64,000 bases of DNA from Monoplex corrugatus (GCA_030674185.1 CM060312.1:5601528-5665527), one strand, 5' to 3'; shown: positions 1 to 11,975, numbered from the stretch's first letter. Notes: generated from the sequence alone by a model not told the origin. A program made the numbers and translations.

Positions 1-1082
1 AACTGGAAGTAACTGCACCAAAAGCACATGAAATGTCCATGAGCCAGTCGCACTTTAAATAAAAAAAATCCATACACATGTTGATAGAGTAAGCTATAGA
101 CATTGTATGATCTCCAGTCAAGCTTACCCCTACCTTTTTCTTTCTTTTTCCCCCTAATATCTCGCAAACATAATGCTATTGTCAATGAGGTTATGTCACC
201 AACTCTGAAGCAATATAGGCCCAAGCTGACTGATGACTTCACAACATTCCAACACACATTCTCCATTCTCTCTTTGCATTGAGGGCAAGGTGAGATAAAA
301 CGTCACTCATCACAAACACAGACTGCCCACAAAACTCATGACATTATGTAATGCACGGTATCAACGTTAACACGTCAGTTAAAATCACGCCGTACACCAG
401 AACCGGCTGGTATTAATGAAGGGGAAGGAGGGAGGAACACACAGTAAGACACATTCCACATCCTTCAGCATAATGCTCCAATCTTCCCACAAACACTTCT
501 AACTTCCCTTCTGACAGAGAAGAGATGCTACAGGCTGTCAGACGTTAGTAAAGCTGGTCAGTAATGGTTTGCACATCACACTGTTTGTCACTCACCTAGC
601 TCACACACACATGCTGACAAAGTGGAAGTGAGTATGAAAATGACAGGGGATCACTGGCATCATATGCACTGCAATATCTCAAAAAATAAATCAGCTGTCC
701 CCCCTCCCCCCCCGTTTTTTTTTTCAATAACAAAGCAGTTGAATCGTTCATTTTTCAATTCAAAACACAGCAGCGCAATTGCTGTTTTTCATTCGTTTTT
801 TTTACAATTTAAAACATCAGTAGTCATTTGGCGCAGACACATGCAGTTTGTCACACAAAACACATTTGGCTAAGGTCTGCAATGAATTTTATCTGCCGTC
901 TGTTTGCCATGTTGCAGAAAGGTCAATGCTCATGCAGCAGCAGGGAAAAATACAGATCTTGATAACGTACACACAAACACACAGTCAGAGCCACATGCAG
1001 GCACTCCTCAGGCTAAAAGGGCTTCAGGCTCAGACAGGAAGGGGGAGGGAGGGAGGGAGGGGGAACGAGGGGCAAGCCAGCG
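1..1082 (-). other. Probable 3' UTR and downstream flank of the CaV1 gene
   Basis: This stretch lies just beyond the channel stop codon at 1083-1085, so at least its right part should be 3' UTR. I found no AATAAA signal on the minus strand here, so the transcript end is not placed. It holds short C-rich and T-rich tracts near 700-730 and a purine-rich GGGA run near 1038-1070, but no coding signal. Confidence 0.4.
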
Positions 1083-1456
1083 CTATAAGGTGGTAGTAAC
1101 GTGTACCACATGATCGTCATCTCCGCAGTCCTGGGAGTCTCTATGCGCGGACTGTCGTAGATGTTGCTGGGAGCTATGCGGAGGCCGACGATGGTGCATA
1201 CTGCTACCACCATCACCACCACCACCACCACCACCAGCCCCCGAGTACTGATTGTAGTCTTTGAGCTCCTCGGCACTGAAACCGCCCATGTGCTCGTAAT
1301 ACTGAGGTTGGGTGGTTGAGCTTCGTGGTAGGAGCGGCGTATCAAGTCGCGTGCAGCTTGGTCAAGCTCTTCGGGTGTCATGTCTGCTGCCTCTTGAATC
1401 TCTCGCTGAAGACACTTGGGGTCCACATAGCCGTGCAGACCTTCTGCCTGTAACAC
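1083..1456 (-). CDS. CaV1 terminal coding exon: distal C-terminus with a one-base deletion
   Basis: The exon follows a TGTATGCAG acceptor and begins VLQAEGLHGYVDPKC, which continues the previous exon's ESLVAK. This matches the distal CaV1 block that in vertebrates reads around SLVEAVLISEGLG. It continues EIQEAADMTPEELDQAARDL, the conserved acidic amphipathic helix region. Near 1311-1316 the frame breaks: upstream reads to HEAQ, downstream resumes as TQPQYYEHMGGFSAEELKDY, consistent with one missing base in a C run. The tail has a poly-glycine run from a GGT microsatellite, then His/Ser/Gln-rich sequence, ending DDDHVVHVTTTL and TAG. The TTL end resembles the ITTL PDZ-binding C-terminus of vertebrate CaV1.2 and CaV1.3. 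Observed length 374 nt; 375 would be in frame. Confidence 0.88.
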
Positions 1457-1897
1457 CTGCATACAAACCCCGCTGGTCAGTCTCATGGCTTCCACTGTTG
1501 ATTTCACGCACACATAAAAGTGGAGTAAAATCTCCCACAGCAACTGTCTATTACTCAGGTGAAAAGTTTTTTCTAATCATTGCACTAAAGAAGATTTCCT
1601 CTGTGCTTACCTTTGATTTCCATTTAGTCTTTTATCATATTTCACAACTGAGATAATGTTCTGATTAGTCACCAACTATGCCCTAAAATGAATTTGGATT
1701 GTACACACTTGACTGCTTGCTTTGTCTGTTCATACAAATGCCCATCCACAATTCAACAACATTTTTCCATCTACAACTAGTACCCAAGACACAAAGCTGA
1801 TACAAATTTGTTCCTTCTTTTTCTTGTTTTGTTTGCAGTCACCATAGTCTGGCAGCAGCTGGTGATACATGTGACTATTCTAGTCAATCCCAGTTAG

Positions 1898-2085
1898 ATA
1901 ACTTTGACTCCCGCACCCTCTCCACCAACTGCAAAACCTTAACTCTGACTCCCTCACCCTATCCACCAGCTTTCTGCAGGAAGCTAGTGGACAGGATGAT
2001 GGAGTCAAAGGATTAATTTTTGTTTTGCTAGCATGGTTGACAATGCAGGACGCTGGTGGACAGAGTTTGGGAGTCAAAGGGTTAA
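1898..2085. mobile_element. Palindromic TTAA-ended MITE, copy 1
   Basis: The copy runs from TTTGACTCCCGCACCC at the left to GGGAGTCAAAGGGTTAA at the right, with an inner palindrome around CAGCTTTCTGCAGGAAGCT. It is the best full-length example of a small family present nine times in this window. The right end shows a TTAA. It lies in the last CaV1 intron. Confidence 0.7.
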
Positions 2086-2424
2086 GACTGTTACACGACC
2101 AGGCACTGCTCCACCCTGAAGAGACCTCAATGGGCGAGTGCCATCTGGTCTGACGTCTATGACCATGTAGACATTTCCATTATGTTGCATGATACTGTGA
2201 TTTTTAGAAGACACCTGCAGGCCTGACGCTTCTGACTTCAGCCGTCTTTCTACAATTAATGTACCACTTTTGCTCTTCGCTTGAGAAATTTTAATGAGAA
2301 AGAAAAGTTTTAACGAGAAAGAAAAGTTTTATATCAAATAGAGAAAAAGGTTATTTTATATCTATATGAATCACACAAAAGTGACATAAACATGTCTTTA
2401 AAAGTGACATAAAACATGTCTTAC

Positions 2425-2606
2425 TTTAGCCACTAAGCTTTCGGCGGAGGATCGTCGATGACGGGCCAGAAGGTTCTGCCGGTACTGGGACTGGATATGG
2501 TCAGGAATGATGAGGGGGCCGCGCTCTGCACTGCGGTGAAGGTGAGTGGACAGGTCTGGCAGGGCGGAGGAGTCACTGTGTCTGTGCTGCATGCGAGGAT
2601 CTTCAC
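2425..2606 (-). CDS. CaV1 exon: distal C-terminal tail ending ESLVAK
   Basis: The exon has a TTCAG acceptor and a GTAAGA donor and is 182 nt long, completing one codon and then encoding 60 residues. It starts GEDPRMQHRHSDSS, is rich in Ser, His and Arg (LARHRRSS), and ends AESLVAK, which joins VLQAEGL in the last exon. That junction reproduces the conserved CaV1 distal tail block, which fixes the identity. The frame is intact. The segment is probably disordered and contains several Arg-Arg-Ser-Ser phosphorylation-type motifs. Confidence 0.87.
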
Positions 2607-2663
2607 CTGAATCAAAGCATAAGCACGTCAGAGTTATATGCCAGAGCTCTCTGTATTTAAGAC

Positions 2664-2995
2664 GAGGCATCAACACATCAGCTTCAATTCACATCCTAAT
2701 CAACACAGCTTCAATTCACATCCTAATCATCAACACATCAGCTTCAATTCAAGTTCAAGTCATCAACACATCAGCTTCAATTCACATTCTAAATCATCAA
2801 CACATCAGCTTCAAAACATGTCATCAACACATCAGCTTCAATTCACGTTCAGGTCATCAACACATCGCGTAATTCAGATTAAAGTCACCAACACATCAGT
2901 GCTGCATGTTAGAATCTTCTTTGCCTGAATCAAGGCAACAATCCATCAGCTTCAATTCACAGCCATCAACAAGAAATCAACATATATTCTGTCAA
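2664..2995. repeat. Minisatellite, ~32-bp units with ACACATCAGCTTCAATTCA
   Basis: Seven or more imperfect units share CATCAACACATCAGCTTCAA, separated by variable spacers. The array begins about 60 bases intronward of the exon at 2425-2606, on the acceptor side. No protein is implied. Confidence 0.75.
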
Positions 2996-3299
2996 CACAC
3001 TGGCCAAAATCACAGTCATGTGTGACTACCAGAACACAAAACTAGCCACACAGTCAGACAAGTGTCACTGAAGCCTGCAACCAATGGTTCAAGTGCAGAT
3101 CCTGCGGGAAACTCCAACATGTGGTGTGATCCAGATCAGATTCTCGTCGACACCAAAATGGGACCAAAAAAAACCAACAACAAAATCCTCTCCTGTTCCC
3201 TGGCAAAACCATTTTCTGTAGCAGCCTGTACTTGACTCATCTGAGTCATCAACAGAACAGTTTCAAGTCACTTTCACCGACACATTAAGTAACAGATCG

Positions 3300-3440
3300 C
3301 CAAATTTCATAAAGTCATCAATAAATTATCAACATAGCAACAACTCATCAATGAATTATCAACGTACCATAAAGTCATCAACAAAATCAACATACCATAA
3401 AGTCATCAACAAATTATCAACATACCATAAACTCATCAAC
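3300..3440. repeat. Short A/T-rich minisatellite, ~30-bp units
   Basis: Four to five units of the type ATAAAGTCATCAACAAATTA are seen in tandem, with small indels. The CATCAAC core is shared with the array at 2664-2995, so both may derive from the same expanding intron segment. Confidence 0.65.
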
Positions 3441-3516
3441 TCCAGAATTATGTTTACTTGTGTTGTGCTTAGTTTTGGTGACCAGGCTTCAGGGCATCAC
3501 GTTTCAACTAAATAAC

Positions 3517-3632
3517 CAAGTTTCCTTTTATCATGGTCCACCTGATGATCATGTTTTGCCCTACCATGATTCTCCTATCTCATCTTTCTGTACATACATC
3601 CATCACGCTTTTTGTTCCACAATATTTCAAAA
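3517..3632 (+). repeat. Left copy of a ~110-bp direct repeat flanking a SINE
   Basis: This segment, beginning AGTTTCCTTTTATCATGG and ending near CATCACGCTTT, is repeated with divergence at 4108-4212 on the other side of the SINE. The copies share the order of blocks TTTCC, TTTATCATGG, CCTGATGA, CATGTTTT, CATCTTTCTGT and CCATCAC. Confidence 0.6.
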
Positions 3633-3635
3633 ATC

Positions 3636-4062
3636 AACCAGTCACCGTGGTGTAGTGGTTAACGCAACAAACTACAGACTGGGAAGTCATGGGTTCGAAT
3701 CCCCATCAGTCTGTCAGTCTCTTCAAAAAGAAATAAAAAATGTGGGATTTTCCAGCTCCAACCAGTTCCTAACCAGAGCTGATGTGTGCTATGGGTTCAG
3801 AGGGAAGACTGGGCTATACAGTTGAGTCACTGACCTGAATACTATGTCTGTATCTCTCGGGCCAGGTTGATGCCAGGATATATAATGACAGTAAGAATAA
3901 AGTACAGCCTTGACTAGCAGTCTCAATCTTAGCTGGAACTCCACAGCATCATGATTATCATCTTCACTGTGATCATCAACATATTATTATAAAAACTGTG
4001 TCAGCTTCTGTGGCCAATGGTGGTGTAGAAAACGGGACAAATGAAAGAAAAAAGAAGTCGGC
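3636..4062 (+). mobile_element. tRNA-derived SINE, copy A with intact A and B boxes
   Basis: The 5' end looks like a tRNA: TGGTGTAGTGGTTAACGC resembles a pol III A box and GGGTTCGAATCCC is an intact B box about 40 bases later. A long body follows (CAGCTCCAACCAGTTCCTAA through GTGTCAGCTTCTGTGGCCA) that recurs at 7205-7520, 42974-43425 and, inverted, 43985-44425. The tail is A-rich. It lies in the intron between the exons at 13815 and 2606 and opposes the gene. It is the best preserved copy. Confidence 0.85.
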
Positions 4063-4107
4063 ATAAAGGAAATCTCTCTTAGGTGCGATGATCCTATATA
4101 AAAAAAA

Positions 4108-4212
4108 AGTTTCCCTTTATCATGGCTGACCTGATGAACATGTTTTTGTCTTATCACATTTCACTAACACATCTTTCTGTGTATATACCCATCACACTTT
4201 ATCTACAGATTT
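4108..4212 (+). repeat. Right copy of the SINE-flanking direct repeat
   Basis: Starting AGTTTCCCTTTATCATGG, this is a diverged copy of 3517-3632. It follows a run of A residues that may be the SINE tail. Too long to be an ordinary target-site duplication. Confidence 0.6.
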
Positions 4213-4482
4213 TCATTTTACAGTCTTTTGAAAATTTTTGCTACTGGGTAAAATGAATGCACCAACATCATCATTTGAACACAATTTCATACACCTCGGG
4301 TGAAAAGTCACCCTAACGAACATGTGCACTGAAAAGTTCAACCCCACTCATACAATGAATATCTACTTTCTGAAAAAAAAAAGTTCTGAGTTTATGCACT
4401 TGTAAGATATGGTTATGTGCTATGAAAAATTAGATTACAATGAATATATACAATGCATAAAATATATATACTACACAAACAA

Positions 4483-4553
4483 TTATACATACACACATGC
4501 ACACAATTACACACACACACAAACAAACAATTACACACACACACACACACCCC
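4483..4553. repeat. CA-rich simple repeat
   Basis: Interrupted runs of ACAC with AATTAC spacers. No function can be read from it. Confidence 0.8.
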
Positions 4554-4739
4554 ACAAACTAACTACATCCATACATACACATGACAGAGAGACTGACAGT
4601 TATATACAGTCAGTCAGTGACTGTGAAAGCCTGTAGGAAATGTTAAGTGAACAATTATTGAATTCTTTAGGTGAAACATTACTGTTAACATGTTAACAGC
4701 TGCCGGAAGGGACCACTAACAATTACACATAAGAACAAA

Positions 4740-4912
4740 GGATCACATGAAGTATGATGTCTCCACAGGTACACCTCAATGAACACATGAAGTATGATGT
4801 CTCCACAGGTACACCTCAATGAACATTACAATCCTAGCCACAGTCTATAGATGTCTCCACAGGTACACCTCAATGAACATTACAACCCTAGCCACCTAGT
4901 CTATAGATGTCT
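4740..4912. repeat. Three-unit minisatellite with GATGTCTCCACAGGTACACC
   Basis: Three units share ATGTCTCCACAGGTACACCT followed by CAATGAACA. Spacing varies from about 50 to 65 bases because the second half of the unit differs. Seen directly by eye. Confidence 0.75.
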
Positions 4913-5473
4913 ACCTTAAAGATTTACTCTTCACGCTTCTTTGACATTCAAATGCTAGCTTCAACATTATGAAAAAACAAACAAAACGAATATTCAGGGA
5001 AAGTTAGTTTATGCTGTAAGTTTATGGATGATTTATCAACTATATGTCAGCTCAGTGATGTCAACCTTGTAGTTATTTCTGACACAGTTTAACTAACCAG
5101 CACAAACTGTGCAAGTTTAAAAGAAGAGATACATGCAGCATTTGTGTATCACTTGAAATATTTTCTTATTCAGAACTTAATGATGGGGACTAACACAAAT
5201 ACACTGAGGATAGACACACATACATTTCAAAGTATACCAAAAAGACCACCACAAAACAAAACAGTCTCCAAATGGATTGCTTACAACACCCACGTCAAGA
5301 AAGAAAGAGGTAACAAGTTAGAAACAGATGCACCAATCATGATGGGAAAAAAAATTGGAGAATATGAAAAGATAACAGTTCACATCAAGAATGCCACTTA
5401 CAGACCTGACAGAGCCACAAGCACAATAACCTCAATAATGACAACCAACTTCTCCCCACCACCACAATTAATA

Positions 5474-6303
5474 CAGCTAGTACCAGCACTCTGAATACAG
5501 GTAGTACCAGCACTCTGAATACAGGTAGTACCAGCACTCTGAATACAGGTAGTACCAGCACTCTGAATACAGGTAGTACCAGCACTCTGAATACAGGTAG
5601 TACCAGCACTCTGAATACAGGTAGTACCAGCACTCTGAATACAGCTAGTACAGCACACAGTTCATACAGGTAGTACCAGCACTCTGAATACAGGTAGTAC
5701 CAGCACTCTGAATACAGGTAGTACCAGCACACTGAATACAGCAGTACCACACATCAATACAGGTAGTACCAAAGTCCAACACCTCATACAGTAGTACAGT
5801 ACACACTGAAACAGTAGTACCAAACACAGTCATACAGGTAGAACAGTACAGTTCAATCAGGAAGTACCACCAGACCTGAACTACAGCTAGACACACACAG
5901 TTCATACAGTATACCACACAGTTATACAGCTAGTACCAGCACCTTCAATACAGGTAGTACCAGCACAGTTCATACAGGTAGTACCAGCACAGTTATACAG
6001 GTAGTACCAGCACAGTTCATACAGGTAGTACCAGCACACAGTGAATACAGGTAGTACCAGCACAGTTCATACAGGTAGTACCAGCACAGTTCATACAGGT
6101 AGTACCAGCACAGTTCATACAGGTAGTACCAGCACAGTTCATACAGGTAGTACCAGCACACTTCATACAGGTAGTACCAGCACAGTTCATACAGGTAGTA
6201 CCAGCACACTTATACAGGTAGTACCAGCACACTTCATACAGGTAGTACCAGCACAGTTCATACAGGTAGTACCAGCACACTTCATACAGGTAGTACCAGC
6301 AAA
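5474..6303. repeat. 24-bp minisatellite with core CAGGTAGTACCAGCAC
   Basis: About 34 units of CAGGTAGTACCAGCAC plus an 8-base variable end are arrayed. The left block ends units with TCTGAATA, the right block with AGTTCATA or ACTTCATA, and a degenerate bridge (5745-5935) separates them. The unit is a multiple of three, so open frames arise on both strands, but they show only repeat composition. On the gene's coding strand each unit carries GTGCTGGTACTACCTG. Confidence 0.93.
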
Positions 6304-7204
6304 CACCGACACCAAACAACAAAAACAGCTGATAAAGTAAGTACTATGAACAAAAAGATGCAGACATACAGATCTACCAAAGCAAAAAGTCGTTTCCTAA
6401 CTGATATGCTATTCGCAGTGCCAAGTCATTCACAGCCGCAGTAGCCATGTTGCTTCTCGCTAATTTCTGGCTCCCTATCAGAGCCCTCAGCTCCTAAAAA
6501 CCAGTAGCAGTTGCACTGTCACTTGAGGGTCCAACAAGGGGCCAAAAGCTAATGAGCAAAGACAACATGACGACTGGGAAGAATAATGACTGCATACAAT
6601 CTTCCTTAGGTATTGTCCTCATCACTACTGTGCAGCCTTTACAGTACATGCTTTGTACAAGATCATAACGCACAGAGAGAACAGTATCACATGCAAACAT
6701 ACTTTTCAACCCATATGGTTTTCCCCAAACTCAAAGTTCATACAAAGAATAATAACGCAAAGCCTCATATACATTTACAGTGGGTGCTACCCTCACAACA
6801 GAAAGTGTGAGCTACACAGAGCTACAAGCATACACGTCAACAAAAGGCGCCATCCTCCATCTTTATTATACTAGCAGTAAGGAGCAGCCCAGAAAGATAT
6901 ATAAAACAGCAACAGCCGCCCTTTCCACTAACATCAGCTTTGAAAAAAGTCTACACAAAGTCATGTACACAACCACAAAGCACAGAACCAACTTTAGCCA
7001 ACATCAACACACCAGAACCGACTACACAGAGTGCCACAATGCAAAGACTTACACCCGACACCATGCTCAATCCTACTATACAATGTACAGGGAATGTAAA
7101 TGCAGACTGCTACCTGATTTTGTCATATCTGACAACTAAAGGGCATCTACCAGAATCAGCCTCCATTTTCCCCCTGATACAAACAAGTTCATTCACATTT
7201 TTCA
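6304..7204. other. Intronic sequence without recognised features
   Basis: No coding, repeat or RNA signal was recognised between the 24-bp array and the truncated SINE. Short open frames here have no recognisable composition or splice context. Confidence 0.4.
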
Positions 7205-7520
7205 GCTCCAACCAGCTCTTACCTAGAGATAAATTTGCTATGGGCTGATTGGAAAGATTGGGCCACACAGCTGAGACTCATCCACTTCATGGATGCGTCA
7301 TTGCAGGTGTCTGTATCTCTCACGCCTGGCTGATGCCAGGCTACATTATCATAGTAAGTATACAGTACAGCCTTGTGACGTAGTCTTAATCCTACGTGGA
7401 ACTCCATCGCATCATGATCATCCTCCTCCTCCTTGATCATCATCATTGGATTATGAAAACTGTGTCAGTTTCTGTGGCCATTCAGATGGTGTACACAATT
7501 AGAAAAAAGAGAAGGTGAAC
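7205..7520 (+). mobile_element. tRNA-derived SINE, copy B, 5' truncated
   Basis: The body of the SINE seen at 3636-4062 begins here at CAGCTCCAACCAGCTCTTA and ends near TTTCTGTGGCCATTCAGATGGTG with an A-rich tail. The tRNA-like head is missing, as expected for incomplete reverse transcription. It has the same orientation as copy A. Confidence 0.8.
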
Positions 7521-8044
7521 ACCAAAGAAATCTCCCTAACTACAAACAAAAAAAACAAAAAAAAATTCGCTCACTACATAACCATCAGGAGTTAGGGACC
7601 CCACAGAGACACAGACTGTCTTTCAGCAAGTTATCTGATCTAAGAAAGGTCTCCAAAAAAGAGACCAGGGGAAAACAGAGGCCAATTGAGGTGGGTCGCC
7701 TTTGTTGACCAGTCTACACAGTGCCAGGTAACCAAGCCACAAAGCAGAAAGATCTATACAACCTTAGCACCATCTACAGACAGATACATCATGCACAGCA
7801 GCAACTAAAGTCTTGGTGCAGCACTAATGTCTACATACCTCGATGTCGGCTTCGCCCCAAATGTTTGAAGAAGTTGACCAATCTACCACCTATTTTGCAA
7901 TACAGTCACCAAAAACAAACACATCAGCTTCTAATGACAGTAAAGTGACCAAACTTTTTTTATTATCTGTCCGCTTGTACCAACATGGGTTTTGTAGGCA
8001 GAAAGCGTTGACAATCAAAAGCAAGCTGGGAGGCCTGAAGTGAA

Positions 8045-8160
8045 GAAATGCCAAGGCTTCTTCCACACCATCAATCCAGATCTTCCTCAGTCTGCCTCTC
8101 GTTCTAAATCTAGACATCTTTTTGCTATGCGCTTGTTGAGCTAGCTGGTTAAGTTGCATG
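8045..8160 (-). pseudogene. Possible non-LTR retrotransposon C-terminal relic
   Basis: The minus strand reads RFRTRGRLRKIWIDGVEEAL. This resembles the RGRPRKRWID type motif found near the C-terminus of many animal LINE proteins. Only this short piece is recognisable. It could be chance, so confidence is low. Confidence 0.35.
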
Positions 8161-8572
8161 CTAGCCAGATTATCAAATCATTTAATTCTGTTGATGAATG
8201 ACGGTGGATCAAAGTCTTCCCCACTACTACTTCTCTGATCTTGGTGATTCTGATCATATCACATCAGATTCTCTTGACAGCCTTTCTAAAACCATGCATC
8301 GTGCAGGAGGTAATTCTGTGCTACAGGGCCTTGGTGAGGACCAGGTCTGGCACTGGTGTATCAGGGTGGGGATGAAAATGGAAATGATGAGTTTGGCTTC
8401 TGTTTGTCAAGATGATGCATTTCAAGAGCAGGACAAGCTGACATTCCTGGATTTAGGTTTCAATCTCTCTGTTGAGTATGCTGTAAAACTGCTGCCAAGA
8501 TATTTGAATTCGTACACTAGTTAGAGTTTACTGCCACTGATGTTGATGACCAAACACATCTATGTAACTGCC

Positions 8573-8662
8573 TTAACCCTTTGACTCTCACACCCTATCC
8601 ACCAACTGCAAAAAAATTAACCCTTTGATTCCCTCACCCTACGCACCAGCTTCCTGCAAGAA
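8573..8662. mobile_element. Palindromic TTAA MITE, partial copy 2
   Basis: The copy starts TTAACCCTTTGACTCTCACA and then repeats the motif as TTAACCCTTTGATTCCCTCA before stopping at CAGCTTCCTGCAAG. It is the left half of the family element. Confidence 0.65.
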
Positions 8663-8935
8663 CAATTATCTATGCGAATAAACAGAATATTCGATTTGAC
8701 TATGTCTATGTGTACTGGCCCCATGACTGTTCTGACGATGGTTGCAGTCCACAGGCAGAATTTTATGCAACTGACATACTGTCGATTGTGGGCTGTGGCC
8801 AGAAACAGGCTATATGACTACCAACTGTTTGACAATATAGACTGATAGCCAACTTTATCATGTTCTGTCAATTACTCACCGGCACTTCAAAAAATCTACA
8901 GGGGATTGTGATAATTCATCTCATCTTAACGCCTT

Positions 8936-11900
8936 TGTCAAACTGTATGGAGACCTTTGTCAAGTTGTATGGAGATCTTTGTCAAGCTGTTGGAGATCTT
9001 TGTCAAGCTGTGTGAAGACTTTTGTCAAGCTGTGTTGAAGACCTTTGTCAAGCTGTATGGAGATCTTTGTCAAGCTGTGTGAAGACCTTTGTCAAGCTGT
9101 ATGGAGACCTTTGTCAAGCTGTGTGGAGACCTTTGTCAAGCTGTATGGAGACCTTTGTCAAGCTGTATGGAGACCTTTGTCAAGCTGTATGGAGACTTTT
9201 GTCAAGCTGTGTGAAGACCTTTGTCAAGCTGTATGGAGACCTTTGTCAAGCTGTATGGAGACCTTTGTCAAGCTGTGTGAAGACCTTTGTCAAGCTGTAT
9301 GGAGACCTTTGTCAAGCTGTGTGAAGACCTTTGTCAAGCTGTATGGAGACCTTTGTCAAGCTGTATGGAGACCTTTGTCAAGCTGTATGGAGACCTTTGT
9401 CAAGCTGTATGGAGACCTTTGTCAAGCTGTATGGAGATCTTTGTCAAGCTGTGTGAAGACCTTTGTCAAGCTGTATGGAGACCTTTGTCAAGCTGTATGG
9501 AGACCTTTGTCAAGCTGTGTGAAGACCTTTGTCAAGCTGTATGGAGACCTTTGTCAAGCTGTGTGAAGACCTTTGTCAAGCTGTATGGAGACCTTTGTCA
9601 AGCTGTATGGAGACCTTTGTCAAGCTGTATGGAGACCTTTGTCAAGCTGTGTGAAGACCTTTGTCAAGCTGTATGGAGACCTTTGTCAAGCTGTATGGAG
9701 ACCTTTGTCAAGCTGTGTGAAGACCTTTGTCAAGCTGTATGGAGACCTTTGTCAAGCTGTGTGAAGACCTTTGTCAAGCTGTATGGAGACCTTTGTCAAG
9801 CTGTATGGAGACCTTTGTCAAGCTGTATGGAGACCTTTGTCAAGCTGTGTGAAGACCTTTGTCAAGCTGTATGGAGACCTTTGTCAAGCTGTATGGAGAC
9901 CTTTGTCAAGCTGTGTGAAGACCTTTGTCAAGCTGTATGGAGACCTTTGTCAAGCTGTATGGAGACCTTTGTCAAGCTGTATGGAGACCTTTGTCAAGCT
10001 GTGTGAAGACCTTTGTCAAGCTGTGTGAAGACCTTTGTCAAGCTGTATGGAGACCTTTGTCAAGTTGTATGGAGACCTTTGTCAAGCTGTATGGAGACCT
10101 TTGTCAAGTTGTGTGGAGACCTTTGTCAAGCTGTATGGAGACCTTTGTCAAGCTGTATGGAGATCTTTGTCAAGCTGTGTGAAGACCTTTGTCAAGCTGT
10201 AAAGAGACCTTTGTCAAGCTGTGTGGAGATCTTTGTCAAGCTGTATGGAGACCTTTGTCAAGCTGTGTGAAGACCTTTGTCAAGCTGTATGGAGACCTTT
10301 GTCAAGCTGTGTGAAGACCTTTGTCAAGCTGTATGGAGACCTTTGTCAAGCTGTAAAGAGACCTTTGTCAAGCTGTGTAGAGACCTTTGTCAAGCTGTAT
10401 GGAGACCTTTGTCAAGCTGTAAAGAGACCTTTGTCAAGCTGTATGGAGACCTTTGTCAAGCTGTATGGAGACCTTTGTCAAGCTGTAAAGAGACCTTTGT
10501 CAAGCTGTAAAGAGACTTTGTCAAGCTGTGTGAAGACCTTTGTCAAGCTGTGTGAAGACCTTTGTCAAGCTGTATGGAGACCTTTGTCAAGCTGTGTGAA
10601 GACCTTTGTGAAACTTTGAGGAGACCTTTGTCAAGCTGTGTGGAGACTTTTGTCAAGCTGTGTGAAGACCTTTGTCAAGTTGTATGGAGACCTTTGTCAA
10701 GCTGTGTGAAGACCTTTGTCAAGTTGTATGGAGACCTTTGTCAAGTTGTATGGAGACCTTTGTCAAGCTGTATGGAGACCTTTGTCAAGCTGTATGGAGA
10801 CCTTTGTCAAGCTGTGTGAAGACCTTTGTCAAGCTGTATGGAGACCTTTGTCAAGCTGTATGGAGACCTTTGTCAAGCTGTATGGAGACCTTTGTCAAGC
10901 TGTGTGAAGACCTTTGTCAAGCTGTATGGAGACCTTTGTCAAGCTGTATGGAGACCTTTGTCAAGCTGTATGGAGACCTTTGTCAAGCTGTGTGAAGACC
11001 TTTGTCAAGCTGTGTGAAGACCTTTGTCAAGCTGTATGGAGACCTTTGTCAAGCTGTATGGAGACCTTTGTCAAGCTGTATGGAGATCTTTGTCAAGCTG
11101 TGTGGAGACCTTTGTCAAGCTGTATGGAGACCTTTGTCAAGCTGTATGGAGACCTTTGTCAAGCTGTATGGAGACCTTTGTCAAGCTGTGTGAAGACCTT
11201 TGTCAAGCTGTGTGGAGACCTTTGTCAAGTTGTATGGAGACCTTTGTCAAGCTGTGTGGAGACCTTTATCAAGTTGTGTGGAGACCTTTGTCAAGCTGTA
11301 TGGAGACTTTTGTCAAGTTGTGTGGAGACCTTTGTCAAGCTGTGTGAAGACCTTTGTCAAGCTGTATGGAGACCTTTGTCAAGCGGTGTGGAGACCTTTG
11401 TCAAGCTGTATGGAGACCTTTGTCAAGCTGTAAAGAGACCTTTGTCAAACTGTGTAAAGACCTTTGTCAAGCTGTATGGAAACCTTTGTCAAGCTGTGTG
11501 GAGACCTTGATCAAGCTGTGTGAAGACCTTTGTCAAGCTGTATGGAGACCTTTGTCAAGCTGTATGAAGACCTTTGTCAAGCTGTGTGAAGACCTTTGTC
11601 AAGCTGTATGGAGACCTTTGTCAAGCTGTGTGAAGACCTTTGTCAAGCTGTGTGAAGACCTTTGTCAAGCTGTGTGAAGACCTTTGTCAAGCTGTATGGA
11701 GACCTTTGTCAAGCTGTATGGAGACCTTTGTCAAGCTGTATGGAGACCTTTGTCAAGTTGTATGGAGACCTTTGTCAAGCTGTGTGAAGACCTTTGTCAA
11801 GCTGTATGAAGACCTTTGTCAAGCTGTGTGAAGACCTTTGTGAAACTTTGAGGAGACCTTTGTCAAGCTGTATGAAGACTTTTGTCAAGCTGTGTGAAGA

Positions 11901-11974
11901 CCTTTGTCAAGCTGTATGAAGACCTTTGTCAAGCTGTATGAAGACCTTTGTCAAGCTGTAAAGAGACCTTTATC
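8936..11974. repeat. 22-bp minisatellite, ~138 copies (ACCTTTGTCAAGCTGTATGGAG)
   Basis: This is a 3-kb tandem array of ACCTTTGTCAAGCTGT followed by ATGGAG, GTGAAG, GTGGAG or AAAGAG. The variants alternate irregularly, suggesting higher-order structure. A rare unit, TTTGTGAAACTTTGAGGAG, occurs at about 10606 and again at about 11837, 1231 bases apart, close to 56 units. Since 22 is not divisible by three, the translation cycles through all frames with a 22-residue period, giving overlapping open frames up to 239 codons that I do not regard as genes. The array lies in the intron between the exons at 13815-13941 and 2425-2606. Confidence 0.97.
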
Positions 11975-11975
11975 A

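Noticed and set aside
9045..11831. Many overlapping open frames reading SSCMETFVKLYGDLCQAVWR
   Set aside because: They are the 22-bp array read through all frames in turn. The same peptide appears in every frame, which is a sign of a repeat, not a gene.
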